64,000 nucleotides of DNA. Source: Nemertoderma westbladi (taxonomy: Eukaryota; Xenacoelomorpha; Nemertodermatida; Nemertodermatidae). Positions 35,512 to 44,863 of this stretch are shown in pieces (the stretch's first letter is position 1; the number at the start of each line of letters is the position of its first letter). The DNA is taken from positions 434,001 through 498,000 of the forward strand of contig JAUCBJ010001846.1 in assembly GCA_032718475.1 (NCBI GenBank), written 5' to 3'. The notes beneath the pieces were generated by a model, which was given only the letters and a program-made list of their open reading frames with translations, did no database searches and had not been told where the DNA came from. Position numbers and translations under genes: made by a program.

Positions 35512-36723
35512 ATGAAAAAAGATATTCAAAAAATTGTACTCGCTTTCTCAGGGGGGTTGGATACCTCGGTCATCGTCAAGTGGCTTCAAGATCATTACAA
35601 AGCCGAGGTGATTTGTTTCACGGCCGATATTGGTCAAGGGCAAGAGGTTAAATTGGCGCGCGAAAAGGCTAAATCACTAGGCGTTAAGTCTATTTATATC
35701 GAAGATTTACGCGAAGAATTTGCCCGTGATTATGTCTACCCTATGTTTCGAACAGGCGTTGTTTATGAAAATTATTATCTGCTCGGTACGGCCATTGCAC
35801 GTCCGTTAATTGCCAAACGCTTAGTTGAGATTGCAAACCGTGAGGGGGCAGATGCCATCTCGCATGGGGCAACAGGTAAAGGCAATGATCAGGTTCGTTT
35901 TGAGCTAGGCGCTTATGCGCTTAACCCTAATATTGAGGTGATTGCCCCTTGGCGGGAGTGGAATTTGAACTCACGCTCTGATTTGCTTAAATTTGCTCAA
36001 AAACATGGCATTGAGGTGGACTTTCAGTCTGAAACCGACCGCCCTCCCTATTCAATGGACGCGAATTTATTGCATATATCATACGAGGGGGGTGAGCTTG
36101 AAGACCCTGCCAATCCACCGGATGAGGCCATGTGGCGATGGACAAAACCAATTGAAGATACCCCTGATCAACCGCTTTTAATGAAATTAAGTTTTCATCA
36201 AGGTAGTGTGGTGGCGATTGATGATAAAGCTATGACACCTTTGGATGTCATGTTGTTTTTGAATAAACAAGGGGCAACACATGGTGTGGGTAGGCTAGAT
36301 ATTGTTGAAAACCGTTATGTGGGGATTAAATCGCGTGGGTGTTATGAAACCCCTGGGGGGACGATTTTATACCACGCCCATCGAGCCATTGAATCGATTA
36401 CCTTAGATCGTGAAACCAAACGGCTGCAATCGGATATGTTGGGTCGTTATGCAGACCAAATTTATAACGGTTATTGGTGGAGTCGCGAGCGCTTGTTGTT
36501 ACAAGGTTTTTTTGATCAAGCCCAACAGACGGTTAAGGGCGATGTATTTTTAAAACTTCACAAAGGTAATGTCATTATTATGGGGCGTTCTTCAAAAAAT
36601 GGTTTATATCAAAAAGCGTTGGCCAGTTTTGAGTTAAATAATGACTATGATCAAGCCGATGCAGACGGTTTTATTAAAATTAATGCCGTGCGTTTAAAAC
36701 TAGCAAAACCTGAGATAACATAG
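35512..36723 (+). CDS. argG: Argininosuccinate synthase
   Basis: ArgG joins citrulline and aspartate with ATP in arginine synthesis. The 403-residue protein has the P-loop [13 protein letters not shown] near residue 10, the [16 protein letters not shown] segment near 116 and the [13 protein letters not shown] region. The ATG directly follows the lpdA stop with no gap, so its ribosome site (GAAAG region) lies within lpdA and translation may be coupled. argH is not in the window. Confidence 0.96.
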   Translation: MKKDIQKIVLAFSGGLDTSVIVKWLQDHYKAEVICFTADIGQGQEVKLAREKAKSLGVKSIYIEDLREEFARDYVYPMFRTGVVYENYYLLGTAIARPLIAKRLVEIANREGADAISHGATGKGNDQVRFELGAYALNPNIEVIAPWREWNLNSRSDLLKFAQKHGIEVDFQSETDRPPYSMDANLLHISYEGGELEDPANPPDEAMWRWTKPIEDTPDQPLLMKLSFHQGSVVAIDDKAMTPLDVMLFLNKQGATHGVGRLDIVENRYVGIKSRGCYETPGGTILYHAHRAIESITLDRETKRLQSDMLGRYADQIYNGYWWSRERLLLQGFFDQAQQTVKGDVFLKLHKGNVIIMGRSSKNGLYQKALASFELNNDYDQADADGFIKINAVRLKLAKPEIT

Positions 36724-36724
36724 T

Positions 36725-37228
36725 TTGAAAGATGGCAAAATTGCCAAAATGTTGGGGCGTTTAGTGGGGAGTTTTTTGGGGGTAGGTTTTCTGCCTTTTG
36801 CGCCAGGTAGCTGGGCTTCTTTATTGTCTTTGCTAATCATTTTTCCGTTGTATGATCAACCCTTATGGGTTTACCTTGTTTTTTTTATTATTGGGTTGAT
36901 CGGGGGGCATTGTAGTTATCAGTCCTGGGTTAATCAATCAACTGATCACGACCCTAAATCGTTTGTAATTGATGAGGTGTTGGGCATGTGGGTGGCTTGT
37001 TTTCCCATTGCGATGGTAAGCCCTGCTACAATGGATAAAAAAGTCCTTTTAAGCGTATTGGCGCTGTTGTTATTTCGTTTTTTTGATATTTATAAAATGG
37101 GCGGGGTGAAAATGTTGGATCAAAACTACCCGAATGTTTATGGGGTGATCGGTGATGATCTGCTGGCAGGTCTGCAAAGTGCGTTTATTATTTTTGTTTA
37201 TACCTTTATATCAAGTGTGGTAGGATAG
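36725..37228 (+). CDS. pgpA: Phosphatidylglycerophosphatase A
   Basis: PgpA removes phosphate from phosphatidylglycerophosphate to make phosphatidylglycerol in the inner membrane. The protein has the PFAPGSWASLL motif near residue 26, the acidic FVIDEVLGMWVA motif near residue 80, and several hydrophobic segments. The start given is a TTG two bases after the argG stop (167 residues). An ATG at 36749 would leave 159 residues with the core intact and may be the true start. Confidence 0.9.
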   Translation: MKDGKIAKMLGRLVGSFLGVGFLPFAPGSWASLLSLLIIFPLYDQPLWVYLVFFIIGLIGGHCSYQSWVNQSTDHDPKSFVIDEVLGMWVACFPIAMVSPATMDKKVLLSVLALLLFRFFDIYKMGGVKMLDQNYPNVYGVIGDDLLAGLQSAFIIFVYTFISSVVG

Positions 37229-37281
37229 AAAGTTACCAAATGTTTTGGTATTGTAAGAATTAAGTGAATCTAGGAGATAAA

Positions 37282-37779
37282 ATGCGTAAGTTTAAGCAAA
37301 GTGGCTTTAGTTTAATTGAATTATTAGTGGTGATTGTGATCATTGGGATTTTGGCGGCTGTGGGTACCGTGACATATGATAATTATATTGCCAGCTCTAA
37401 AACACAATTGGCTAAATCACAATATGATCAAATAGTGAAACATGTTAAAAATGATTTGTTATTAAGTTTTGACTCAAATTCAATTTCTTCTGAGGAGTTG
37501 GTCAAGCATCCGGGAAGCAATAGTCAAGCAAATGTTCAAAATTACCTGACTGAAATGGCGACCTATTTCAATGATACTGCAGGGTTTAAAAACCCCTATT
37601 CAACTGGTGAATTTGCGGTAAAACCTTTGCCAACTTTAGTTAAAAGTACTGACTTGAAAAACGGAGAGGTTGAGTTTGTATATACTGTAGCTTCAGGTAC
37701 TGCTAGAAATGCAACATTGACTATCTACCTAGAGAACTCTGCCAATGATGCTAGCACTACTATTTCGATGAATTGGTAA
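37282..37779 (+). CDS. Type IV pilin-like prepilin
   Basis: The product is a pilin-type protein: a short basic leader (MRKFKQSG) is followed by F-S-L-I-E-L-L-V-V-I-V-I-I-G-I-L, the class III signal cut by prepilin peptidase between Gly8 and Phe9, with the conserved Glu5 of the mature protein. An AGGAG ribosome site lies 5 bases before the ATG at 37282, so this start is preferred to a GTG upstream. The mature C-terminal domain is about 130 residues, with no obvious cysteine pair, so the disulfide loop usual in major pilins is missing. No other pilus genes are nearby. It may be a major or minor pilin or a competence pseudopilin. Confidence 0.9.
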   Translation: MRKFKQSGFSLIELLVVIVIIGILAAVGTVTYDNYIASSKTQLAKSQYDQIVKHVKNDLLLSFDSNSISSEELVKHPGSNSQANVQNYLTEMATYFNDTAGFKNPYSTGEFAVKPLPTLVKSTDLKNGEVEFVYTVASGTARNATLTIYLENSANDASTTISMNW

Positions 37780-37789
37780 GCTTAAGTAT

Positions 37790-37817
37790 AAAAAAGGCCG
37801 CTTGAAGCGGCCTTTTT
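37790..37817. terminator. Bidirectional rho-independent terminator
   Basis: AAAAAAGGCCGC and GCGGCCTTTTTT form a GC-rich stem with a five-base loop, flanked by A and T runs. It serves both the pilin gene and the convergent cyclophilin gene. Confidence 0.93.
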
Positions 37818-37826
37818 TATTTCTGG

Positions 37827-38423
37827 TTATTGATTCAACAAGTCTTCTAAAATTTTTCTATTGGCTTGAAAGGTTTGTGCCTTTTTACCAACGCGGTGAA
37901 TTGTAACCCCGTACATGACATCGCCTTGTGCAATGGTATTCACCACATCTTGCCCGCTTATCACCTCACCAAATACACTGTGTTTGCCATCTAGCCACGG
38001 GGTGGGGGCATGGGTGATGAAAAATTGGCTGCCATTGGTCCTGGGCCCTGCGTTGGCCATTGAAAGAATGCCGGGTTTGTCGTGCTTGAGTTCCTCTTTA
38101 AATTCATCAGCAAATCGGTAGTCAGGCCCCCCTGTGCCCGTACCTGTGGGATCACCAGTTTGGATCATGAAGTTGGGGATAACGCGGTGAAATAAAATGT
38201 CTGTATAAAAGGGGGTGTCCTTATCACCAATGCCCATATTGGTTTCTGATAAACCCACAAAATTAGCCACGGTGATAGGGGTTTGTTTGTAAAAAAGTTT
38301 AGCCCAGATATCACCCTTGTTGGTTTGGATTTGAGCGTACACGCCTGCTTGTTGCAGTTTCATTGAATAGGCTCCTGAATACGTTAAAAAGAGAAGTAAA
38401 AAAATAGTACTGATTTTTTTCAT
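37827..38423 (-). CDS. Periplasmic peptidyl-prolyl cis-trans isomerase (cyclophilin)
   Basis: This 198-residue protein starts with a signal peptide ([20 protein letters not shown]) and is probably periplasmic, like PpiA. The cyclophilin core shows [19 protein letters not shown], with the catalytic arginine, [20 protein letters not shown] and [12 protein letters not shown]. These are the residues that line the proline-binding pocket. It lies alone and shares a terminator with the pilin gene. Confidence 0.94.
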   Translation of the reverse strand: MKKISTIFLLLFLTYSGAYSMKLQQAGVYAQIQTNKGDIWAKLFYKQTPITVANFVGLSETNMGIGDKDTPFYTDILFHRVIPNFMIQTGDPTGTGTGGPDYRFADEFKEELKHDKPGILSMANAGPRTNGSQFFITHAPTPWLDGKHSVFGEVISGQDVVNTIAQGDVMYGVTIHRVGKKAQTFQANRKILEDLLNQ

Positions 38424-39097
38424 TGCTGTTGGGTTTGAATGGAATAAATTAGCTTATCAAAAAATTGCTGTGAATGCATTAAGTGTATTTTTGATTAGGA
38501 TTTATCGGGTGAGTGTTGAGGCGAAAGCTATTTTTAATTTTTTTTTAAAGACAACGTATTGATGTGATTTTTAGTGCGTTTAGATTGATTGGGATTTTGA
38601 TCGGCTTTAAAATTTTCATTTTTTTACCCCCACAACAATGTTGTGTGCAAATACTGTTTCGCTTTAACAGCCACGCTATTATTTAGGGCAAGCTATTTGC
38701 CGCCAAAAAGAGGCTAAGGATTTTGCCCCTAAAGGTTTTAATAATGGGAATTGGAATTTTCATGACTGTGAAAACTGCCCAGCGCTTTTAGTTGAAGCTG
38801 AGGTTAAGACAGTGATCTGATTGATAAATGGAAATCCCCTGTTAACACTCTGCCTTCAGTGGTACCACTGAAGGCACCAAGGCATTCCAATTAGCCACTT
38901 GAAAAAGCAGGGGTAGGGGATTCTAGTTTTATGAAGGGGATGCGTAACATTTAAAGAAAAGGCCTTTAATAAACGCTTTATCTAAGTAAAGCGGGAAAGG
39001 TAATTGACTCCCCAAAACACCTGAACAAGCAAAAATTAAACACCCCTAGCAAATAGGGCATCTATTTTGTAAAAAAATGAAAGGGTTTTTCGTTTTT
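38424..39097. other. Long intergenic region with palindrome and a possible decayed gene fragment
   Basis: About 670 bases have no intact gene. Bases 38668-38820 (plus strand) are an open stretch of 50 codons without a start. It encodes a K-G-F-N-N-G-N-W-N-F-H-D-C-E-N-C segment that looks protein-like and may be a relic. A perfect palindrome lies at 38851-38876. The rest is AT-rich with no recognised feature. Confidence 0.45.
38851..38876. repeat. Perfect 26-bp palindrome
   Basis: The half-site TGCCTTCAGTGGT is followed directly by its exact reverse complement, giving a 26-base perfect palindrome. It has no T-tract, so a simple terminator is unlikely. An operator for a dimeric regulator, a cruciform or a mobile-element remnant are possible. 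Confidence 0.85.
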
Positions 39098-39748
39098 TTA
39101 TGATTCAAGTATCTTCCATCCCATTAACTTCGCATGTTTTTTTAGTTTTTCGTCAGGCGTCACTGCTATAGGGTGTGTAACCCATTCAAGTAGTGGTTGG
39201 TCGTTGAATGAATCGGAGTAAAAAAAAGTGGTATCAAATCGCTGGCGCTGTTTTTTCATCCATGTTTGAAGGTGCTCAATTTTACCTGCCTGAAAGCAAG
39301 GCACCCCTTTCACTCGGTTGGTTAATTGTCCATTTTTTTGTTGAATGCATGTGGCCATCAAATGCTTAATGCCAAAGTATTTGGCAATGGGTTGGGTGAT
39401 AAATTCGTTGGTTGCGGTGATCATCGCTATCGTGTGGTCTTTTTGTTGGTGGGAGGTAATCCACCCCCTTGCTTGAGGTCGGATAATGGGTTTAATTTTC
39501 TCTTCCATGAATTGTTCATGCATTTTGGCTAATTGTGTTTTTGAGAACTGTGTAAGGGGGGTGAGGGTGAAGCGAAGAAACTCATCAATATCCAGTACAC
39601 CGCTTTGGTAGTCGTTTAGATAAGCAAGGTGTTTTTTTTGAAATGTTTGATCAACATATTTTTTTTTAGTTAAAAACACGCCCCATAAAAAATCGCTATC
39701 GCCCCTAATTAAAGTGTTGTCTAAATCAAAAAGTGCAAGTGTTTTCAT
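39098..39748 (-). CDS. HAD-superfamily phosphatase (subfamily IB, SerB/CicA-like)
   Basis: This 216-residue cytoplasmic protein has the HAD motif I F-D-L-D-N-T-L near residue 7, with nucleophile and acid-base aspartates, a motif II threonine in MITATNEF, and a motif IV Y-S-D-S-F-N-D near 180. The IB-type cap lies between motifs I and II. I chose the ATG at 39748. An upstream in-frame start would add 25 residues that run into the promoter of the divergent gene. The substrate is unknown; histidinol phosphate, phosphoserine or a lipid phosphate are possible for this subfamily. Confidence 0.87.
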   Translation of the reverse strand: MKTLALFDLDNTLIRGDSDFLWGVFLTKKKYVDQTFQKKHLAYLNDYQSGVLDIDEFLRFTLTPLTQFSKTQLAKMHEQFMEEKIKPIIRPQARGWITSHQQKDHTIAMITATNEFITQPIAKYFGIKHLMATCIQQKNGQLTNRVKGVPCFQAGKIEHLQTWMKKQRQRFDTTFFYSDSFNDQPLLEWVTHPIAVTPDEKLKKHAKLMGWKILES

Positions 39749-39803
39749 CAAGTGTGAGCCAGTATGTGTTATATAATGATAAGGTTTATAAAAAACTTTG
39801 TAC

Positions 39804-40163
39804 ATGGAATACCCAACAATCATTCGTGATCAAATTCAGATCAGCGACGTGGCGAAAAAAAAGCTGGCTGATCTACTAAGCAATAACGACGGGGCTTGTG
39901 CCATTCGTTTATTCGTTTTGGGTGGGGGTTGTAGCGGTATGAGCTATAGCATGTCCTTTGCCAATGAAAAGTTTGATACCGATAGTGTCTACACCAAAGA
40001 TGATGTAACGGTTTATATCGACCCCATTGCGCTTAATTATTTATCAGGTGTTCAAATTGATTATAGTGAGAATCAAATGGGTTCAAGTTTTTTATTCAAT
40101 AACGTGTTTCAGGTGATTGGCGGTACAGGGGGTTGTGCAGGTTGTGGTAGCACACAAGCCTAG
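39804..40163 (+). CDS. Second A-type iron-sulfur carrier (IscA/ErpA/HesB family)
   Basis: This 119-residue protein has the three A-type carrier cysteines, in G-G-G-C-S-G and the C-terminal G-G-C-A-G-C-G. Its C-terminus (STQA) and several loops differ from the ErpA-like protein at 15 kb. It stands outside any isc or suf operon, so its target is unknown. The ATG at 39804 gives the usual N-terminus; a TTG two codons upstream is less likely. Confidence 0.88.
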   Translation: MEYPTIIRDQIQISDVAKKKLADLLSNNDGACAIRLFVLGGGCSGMSYSMSFANEKFDTDSVYTKDDVTVYIDPIALNYLSGVQIDYSENQMGSSFLFNNVFQVIGGTGGCAGCGSTQA

Positions 40164-40221
40164 CTCTCAAACTGTTTGGGTGTTTGTTCATTTTAAAAAC
40201 AAATAAAGGCGTTTTAATTCC

Positions 40222-41418
40222 ATGAAATTAACCATACCCATAACCAAAGCTGTATTTGACCAAGCAGAGAAAGAAGCCATTGTAAAACCTTTAGAAACTG
40301 GTTGGGTGGTACAAGGCCCAAATGTGTTGGCCTTTGAAAACCAATTTGCACAATTTTGTGGTGTGCCGTACGCCCATGCCACCAGCAATTGCACCACAGC
40401 ACTTCATGTCGGGCTTGAGGCTGTGGGAATTGGTGCGGGTGATAAAGTCATTGTGCCCTCATTTACCTACATTGCTAGTGCCAATGCGGTTGAGGCCACA
40501 GGGGCAAAAGTGGTGTTTTGTGATGTTCATTTAAAAACTTTTAATTTAGATGAATCTAAACTTGAAGGCTTAATTCAACAGGATGATTCAATCAAAGCCA
40601 TTATGCCCGTTCATTTGTTTGGTTTGTGTGCGAATATGTCAGCAATTATGAAAATTGCCACACAATTTAATTTGAAGGTGATTGAAGATAGCGCTTGTGG
40701 CTTTGATGCGTGGATTGGTCAAACACACAGCGGCACGTTTGGTGATTGTGGCTGTTTTTCGTTTCACCCTAGAAAATCGATTTGCACCGGTGAAGGGGGG
40801 ATGCTCATTACCAAAAATGAGTCAATGGCTAACAAGGTAGGGCAGTTGAAAGATCATGGGGCAGAAAAATCTGACTTTAAACGACGCAGTGAGAAAGGGG
40901 GGTCGCGCCTACCTGATTTTACGCGCCGAGGGTATAATTACCGCATGACAGATTTACAAGGTGCGCTTGGGGTGTGCCAAATGCAAAAAAAAGAACAAAT
41001 CATGCAAGGCAGAAGGCAAGTTGCCACATGGTATGGTGAGGCCCTTAAGTCCATCCCCGAGCTTGTTCAACCTATCGTGCCAAAAGGGTATCGCCATGGG
41101 TATCAGTCGTATGTGTGTTTATTTACATGGGGTGAATCAGTCGCAGATATTACAAAATCCCAAATTGATCGGCTAAATATTAAGCGAAATACCTTGATGG
41201 ATCAGCTCGAAAAAAATGGCGTGCAAACACGGCAAGGCACCCATGCTGTTCACACGCTAAGTTACTATCAAAATCAATATGGTCTAAACGATACTGATTT
41301 TTTAAACAGTTACGCAGCTGATCGGCTATCAATCGCCCTACCGCTTTATGCGCAAATGAGTGATCAAGAATTTAATTATGTGATCAGTTGCCTTAAAGAG
41401 GCTTTGGTAGTGTTGTGA
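40222..41418 (+). CDS. DegT/DnrJ/EryC1-type sugar aminotransferase (PLP)
   Basis: Enzymes of this family add an amino group to a keto nucleotide sugar using glutamate. The 398-residue protein has an ATSNCTTALHVGLEAVGIG cofactor-binding region, IEDSACGFDA and the PLP-lysine segment S-F-H-P-R-K-S-I-C-T-G-E-G-G near residue 190. The C-terminal half matches the family (RRGYNYRMTDLQGALG). It opens the glycan gene cluster, 28 bases before asnB, and most likely supplies an amino sugar that is later N-acylated. The exact sugar cannot be told. Confidence 0.9.
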   Translation: MKLTIPITKAVFDQAEKEAIVKPLETGWVVQGPNVLAFENQFAQFCGVPYAHATSNCTTALHVGLEAVGIGAGDKVIVPSFTYIASANAVEATGAKVVFCDVHLKTFNLDESKLEGLIQQDDSIKAIMPVHLFGLCANMSAIMKIATQFNLKVIEDSACGFDAWIGQTHSGTFGDCGCFSFHPRKSICTGEGGMLITKNESMANKVGQLKDHGAEKSDFKRRSEKGGSRLPDFTRRGYNYRMTDLQGALGVCQMQKKEQIMQGRRQVATWYGEALKSIPELVQPIVPKGYRHGYQSYVCLFTWGESVADITKSQIDRLNIKRNTLMDQLEKNGVQTRQGTHAVHTLSYYQNQYGLNDTDFLNSYAADRLSIALPLYAQMSDQEFNYVISCLKEALVVL

Positions 41419-41445
41419 TACATTTTAATGATTGAGAAATAGTTT

Positions 41446-43443
41446 ATGTGTGGCATTTGTGGGGTTGTATCCCTCAATAAACCCTCAATCAATATTGAGC
41501 AAGCAAAGCCGATGACTGATGTAATTGCCCATCGCGGGCCAGACGGGGCAGGGCATTTGTTTTTTCACACAGGGGCGCGGCATCGCCGTGATGTATCATT
41601 TCATCAAAATTGTGTGGATTCCGAATTTAAAAATGACCACAGTGATTTACCTGTGCTGGGTTCACCATCTGTTAGCCGCTTACTGAATGGTCATGATTAT
41701 GACCTGTACATGGGGCATAGGCGTTTGGCTATTTTGGATTTAAGCGAGCTTGGCCATCAACCCATGGGTGATTTAACCTCTCAGATTTGGGTGAGCTACA
41801 ACGGTGAGATTTATAATTTTCAAGCGCTTCGCAAACAATTAGAAAAACGCGGTCATCGTTTTGTCAGTAACACCGATACTGAGGTGATTATTTATGCCTA
41901 CATTGAGTGGGGCATGGATTGTGTGAAGCGTTTTAACGGCATGTTTGCTTTTGCGCTTTATGATAATTTTAAAAAAAAATGTTATCTGGTTCGAGATCGC
42001 TACGGCATCAAGCCCCTTTACTATTACCGAACACCTAATCAAACCCTTATTTTTGCCAGTGAGGTGAAGGCAATTTTAGCGTATTTGGGCGATGATAAAT
42101 CTAGGCTAAAACTAGATAAAAAGGCCTTATTTGAATATTTTACCTTTCAAAATATTTTAACGAATAAAACCTTACACTTTGGGGTTGAATTGTTAGAAGC
42201 TGGCCATTACATGACGCTTGATTTATGTGAAAAATCAATTCAAAAAACCCAGTATTGGGATTTTAATTTCACCCAACCTCAAACATTTAAAGATGAAAAC
42301 GAATATATTGAAGAATTAGATAGGTTATTTCAGCAAGCCGTTAAACGCCAGTTGGTGGCTGATGTTAATGTGGGTAGTTATTTAAGCGGGGGCATGGACA
42401 GCGGCTCAATTACTGCGATTGCCTCCAAAAATTTGCCCCACCTTCAAACCTTTACCGTGGGGTTTGACCTGCACAGCTCAAGTGTTCTGGAGTGTGGTTT
42501 TGACGAGCGCTCAAAAGCCGAGTATATGTCATATTTGTTTCAAACCGAGCATTACCAAATGGTGTTAAAAGCAGGCGATATGAAGCGTTGTCTGCGTGAT
42601 TTTACCTATCACTTAGAAACCCCAAGGGTTGGGCAAAGTTACCCTAATTTTTATGCTGCAAAGTTAGCTTCTAAATTTGTAAAAGTCGTGTTAAGTGGGG
42701 CGGGGGGTGATGAGCTATTTGCAGGCTACCCGTGGCGATATTACCGGGCAGCCTCACATACCAATTTTGATGATTACCTCAGGCAATACTACACATTTTG
42801 GCAGCGTTTATTGGATGATCAACAGATAAAAAAGGTATTTCAGCCCATTTGGGGGGTGGTCAAAAATGTTTCAACACCTGCTATTTTTAAGTCCGTTTTT
42901 AAGCAAAGTAAAGCCTTAAAAACACCTGAAGATGCCATTAACCATTCACTGTATTTTGAAGCCAAAACCTTTTTGCATGGCTTATTAGTAGTGGAAGATA
43001 AACTCTCCATGGCACATTCGCTGGAGACCCGTGTGCCATTTTTGGATAATGACTTGGTTGATTTTGCACAACATGTACCCGTTGGTTTAAAATTAGGTCG
43101 CCTTAATCAAGCCGCCCAAATGGATGAAAATGAACTGGGCAAACTTCGAAAAACCAATGATGGGAAATTATTGCTTCGAAAGGCGATGAAAAAATATATC
43201 CCAAACACCATTCACAACGGCGCTAAACAAGGCTTTAGTGCCCCTGATGGCAGTTGGTTTAAAAAAGAAAGTGCAAAGTTTATTCGATCTACCTTATTGG
43301 TTGATCATGCTAATATTTATGAGTATTTGGATAAAACCACCATACAAACATTGGTAAGTGAGCATTTAGAAAGCAGGTGTAACCGCAGATTACTTATATG
43401 GTCGCTGTTAAATTTTGAGAAGTGGTTAAGCTGTTATGGATAA
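41446..43443 (+). CDS. Glutamine-hydrolysing asparagine synthase-like amidotransferase
   Basis: The 665-residue protein has an N-terminal glutaminase domain with Cys2 as nucleophile (MCGICGVVS) and a C-terminal ATP-pyrophosphatase domain with S-Y-L-S-G-G-M-D-S-G-S near residue 313. It is longer than the asparagine synthase AsnB of E. coli (about 554). In polysaccharide loci such proteins often amidate uronic acids (WbpS-like), and the neighbours suggest that role here. It could instead make asparagine. It overlaps the next gene by 8 bases. Confidence 0.9.
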   Translation: MCGICGVVSLNKPSINIEQAKPMTDVIAHRGPDGAGHLFFHTGARHRRDVSFHQNCVDSEFKNDHSDLPVLGSPSVSRLLNGHDYDLYMGHRRLAILDLSELGHQPMGDLTSQIWVSYNGEIYNFQALRKQLEKRGHRFVSNTDTEVIIYAYIEWGMDCVKRFNGMFAFALYDNFKKKCYLVRDRYGIKPLYYYRTPNQTLIFASEVKAILAYLGDDKSRLKLDKKALFEYFTFQNILTNKTLHFGVELLEAGHYMTLDLCEKSIQKTQYWDFNFTQPQTFKDENEYIEELDRLFQQAVKRQLVADVNVGSYLSGGMDSGSITAIASKNLPHLQTFTVGFDLHSSSVLECGFDERSKAEYMSYLFQTEHYQMVLKAGDMKRCLRDFTYHLETPRVGQSYPNFYAAKLASKFVKVVLSGAGGDELFAGYPWRYYRAASHTNFDDYLRQYYTFWQRLLDDQQIKKVFQPIWGVVKNVSTPAIFKSVFKQSKALKTPEDAINHSLYFEAKTFLHGLLVVEDKLSMAHSLETRVPFLDNDLVDFAQHVPVGLKLGRLNQAAQMDENELGKLRKTNDGKLLLRKAMKKYIPNTIHNGAKQGFSAPDGSWFKKESAKFIRSTLLVDHANIYEYLDKTTIQTLVSEHLESRCNRRLLIWSLLNFEKWLSCYG

Positions 43444-44050
43444 TTTTTTTGATGAGAAAACCCCTTGGGAAATAAGGGAGCAAATTTTACAGTATAACGC
43501 TACCTTTTCGATGAGTGATGTTGAGCGAGCAAAATTTTTAGGGCTACCAAAGGGGTGTCGGATACGGGAGAATGCTAAAATTATCGCCCCCCAAAATTTA
43601 ACAATGGGGGAGAATTGTTGGATTGGGGAAGGAGCGATCCTAGATGCATCTGGGGGACTCACCATTGGCTCAAATGTTTCAATTGGGTTAAATGTAATGA
43701 TTTGGACACATGATAGCTGTCGTTTGAATATACGTGGCCACAATACATCCAAAATGCGTAACAAAATTATACGCAAACCCACATGTATTGGGGATAATTG
43801 CTTTATTAGCGGCCCCTCTGTTGTGATGCCAGGTGTTAAAATAGGGAATAGATGTGTTATTGGTGCAATGAGTGTTGTGTATGATGACTTGCCTGAAAAA
43901 ACAGTTTTTCAACCCTATAAAGCGATGTGCCAGTTAAAAGTTGAAATTGAGCAAAAAAACAAAGTGATTGAAAAAATTCAACAAGACCTAGCCGCAATTA
44001 AAGCAAAAATCGGGGGGGGGTGTAAATGGTCATGGGTGAAGTATGCGTGA
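43436..44050 (+). CDS. Left-handed beta-helix acetyltransferase with G9 tract near its end
   Basis: This 204-residue protein is a hexapeptide-repeat acyltransferase of the WbbJ/maltose acetyltransferase type. Repeats such as IGEGAILDASGGLTIGSNVSIG fold into a beta-helix, and a W-T-H-D-S segment carries the likely catalytic histidine. It probably O- or N-acetylates a sugar with acetyl-CoA. A short helical tail (EIEQKNKVIEKIQQDLAAI) follows. A run of nine G at 44012-44020 lies only 10 codons before the stop. A change in its length would alter the last residues and the overlap with the next gene. It overlaps asnB by 8 bases and the formyltransferase by 8. Confidence 0.88.
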   Translation: MDNFFDEKTPWEIREQILQYNATFSMSDVERAKFLGLPKGCRIRENAKIIAPQNLTMGENCWIGEGAILDASGGLTIGSNVSIGLNVMIWTHDSCRLNIRGHNTSKMRNKIIRKPTCIGDNCFISGPSVVMPGVKIGNRCVIGAMSVVYDDLPEKTVFQPYKAMCQLKVEIEQKNKVIEKIQQDLAAIKAKIGGGCKWSWVKYA

Positions 44051-44831
44051 TATTCGCTTTGCGTTTTTGGGTTCAACGCGCTACAGCGAACAACTGTTAT
44101 TATTTTTGATTAAAGAACAGTTCATTCCAAAAGTGATTTTCTCAATTCCCAAACATTTTCATATTTCATACAGTGAAAAGTTGGTTAAAAATGCAAATTA
44201 TGCTGATCTTTCAAAAATTGCCAAACCATTAGGCATTAAACATTGCTGGGTTGATTCTGTTGATGGTCAGCGTTTAGAGGATTATCAACAAATTATTAAG
44301 GCTCTAAATTTAGATATTTTGTTGGTATTGGGTTGGTATTATATGATCCCTAAAGCGGTTCGAGCGCTTGCCAAATGCGGCGCGTGGGGCATTCATGCCT
44401 CGCTTTTACCCAAATATCGTGGGGGTGCACCGCTTAGTTGGGCAATGATAGAAGGGCAACGTGAAACAGGGGTAACATTATTTAAAATGGCAGGTGGTGT
44501 GGATGATGGGGATATTATTTCACAGCGCGCCTTTACAATTGAATATGAAGATACCATTGAATCTGTTTACGCCAAGGCAACCGCGGCCTCAAAAATACTG
44601 CTAAAACAAGCCTTGCTAAATTTTGAGGGTGTTGAGTTTACGCCACAAACAAAGGGAAAAACAAAAATTTACCCACAGCGATCACCTAAAGACGGTGAAA
44701 TTGATTTAACAAAGAATAGCGTTGCGCTTTATAATTTTATCCGCGGCCAATCACACCCTTATTTTGGTGCGTATATTAAAACAGTAGATGGTAAAAAACT
44801 GGTGATTGAAAAGGCAAGAATAGAGGATTAA
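44043..44831 (+). CDS. Formyltransferase-family enzyme (sugar N-formyltransferase candidate 1)
   Basis: The 262-residue protein belongs to the formyl-tetrahydrofolate-dependent transferases. The active-site region reads G-I-H-A-S-L-L-P-K-Y-R-G-G-A-P near residue 117, and a later GGVDDGDIIS holds the catalytic aspartate. Compared with methionyl-tRNA formyltransferase (N-x-H), the asparagine is replaced by glycine, while the histidine and aspartate are kept. Placed in a glycan cluster next to an aminotransferase, it most likely formylates an amino sugar. It is too short for a full methionyl-tRNA formyltransferase. Confidence 0.85.
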   Translation: MRDIRFAFLGSTRYSEQLLLFLIKEQFIPKVIFSIPKHFHISYSEKLVKNANYADLSKIAKPLGIKHCWVDSVDGQRLEDYQQIIKALNLDILLVLGWYYMIPKAVRALAKCGAWGIHASLLPKYRGGAPLSWAMIEGQRETGVTLFKMAGGVDDGDIISQRAFTIEYEDTIESVYAKATAASKILLKQALLNFEGVEFTPQTKGKTKIYPQRSPKDGEIDLTKNSVALYNFIRGQSHPYFGAYIKTVDGKKLVIEKARIED

Positions 44832-44863
44832 TTTTTTCGACCGCGTTTAATTTGAAGTATGAA

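Noticed and set aside
44043-44831. Methionyl-tRNA formyltransferase (fmt)
   Set aside because: It is too short, lies in a glycan cluster and lacks the N-x-H asparagine; def is not next to it.
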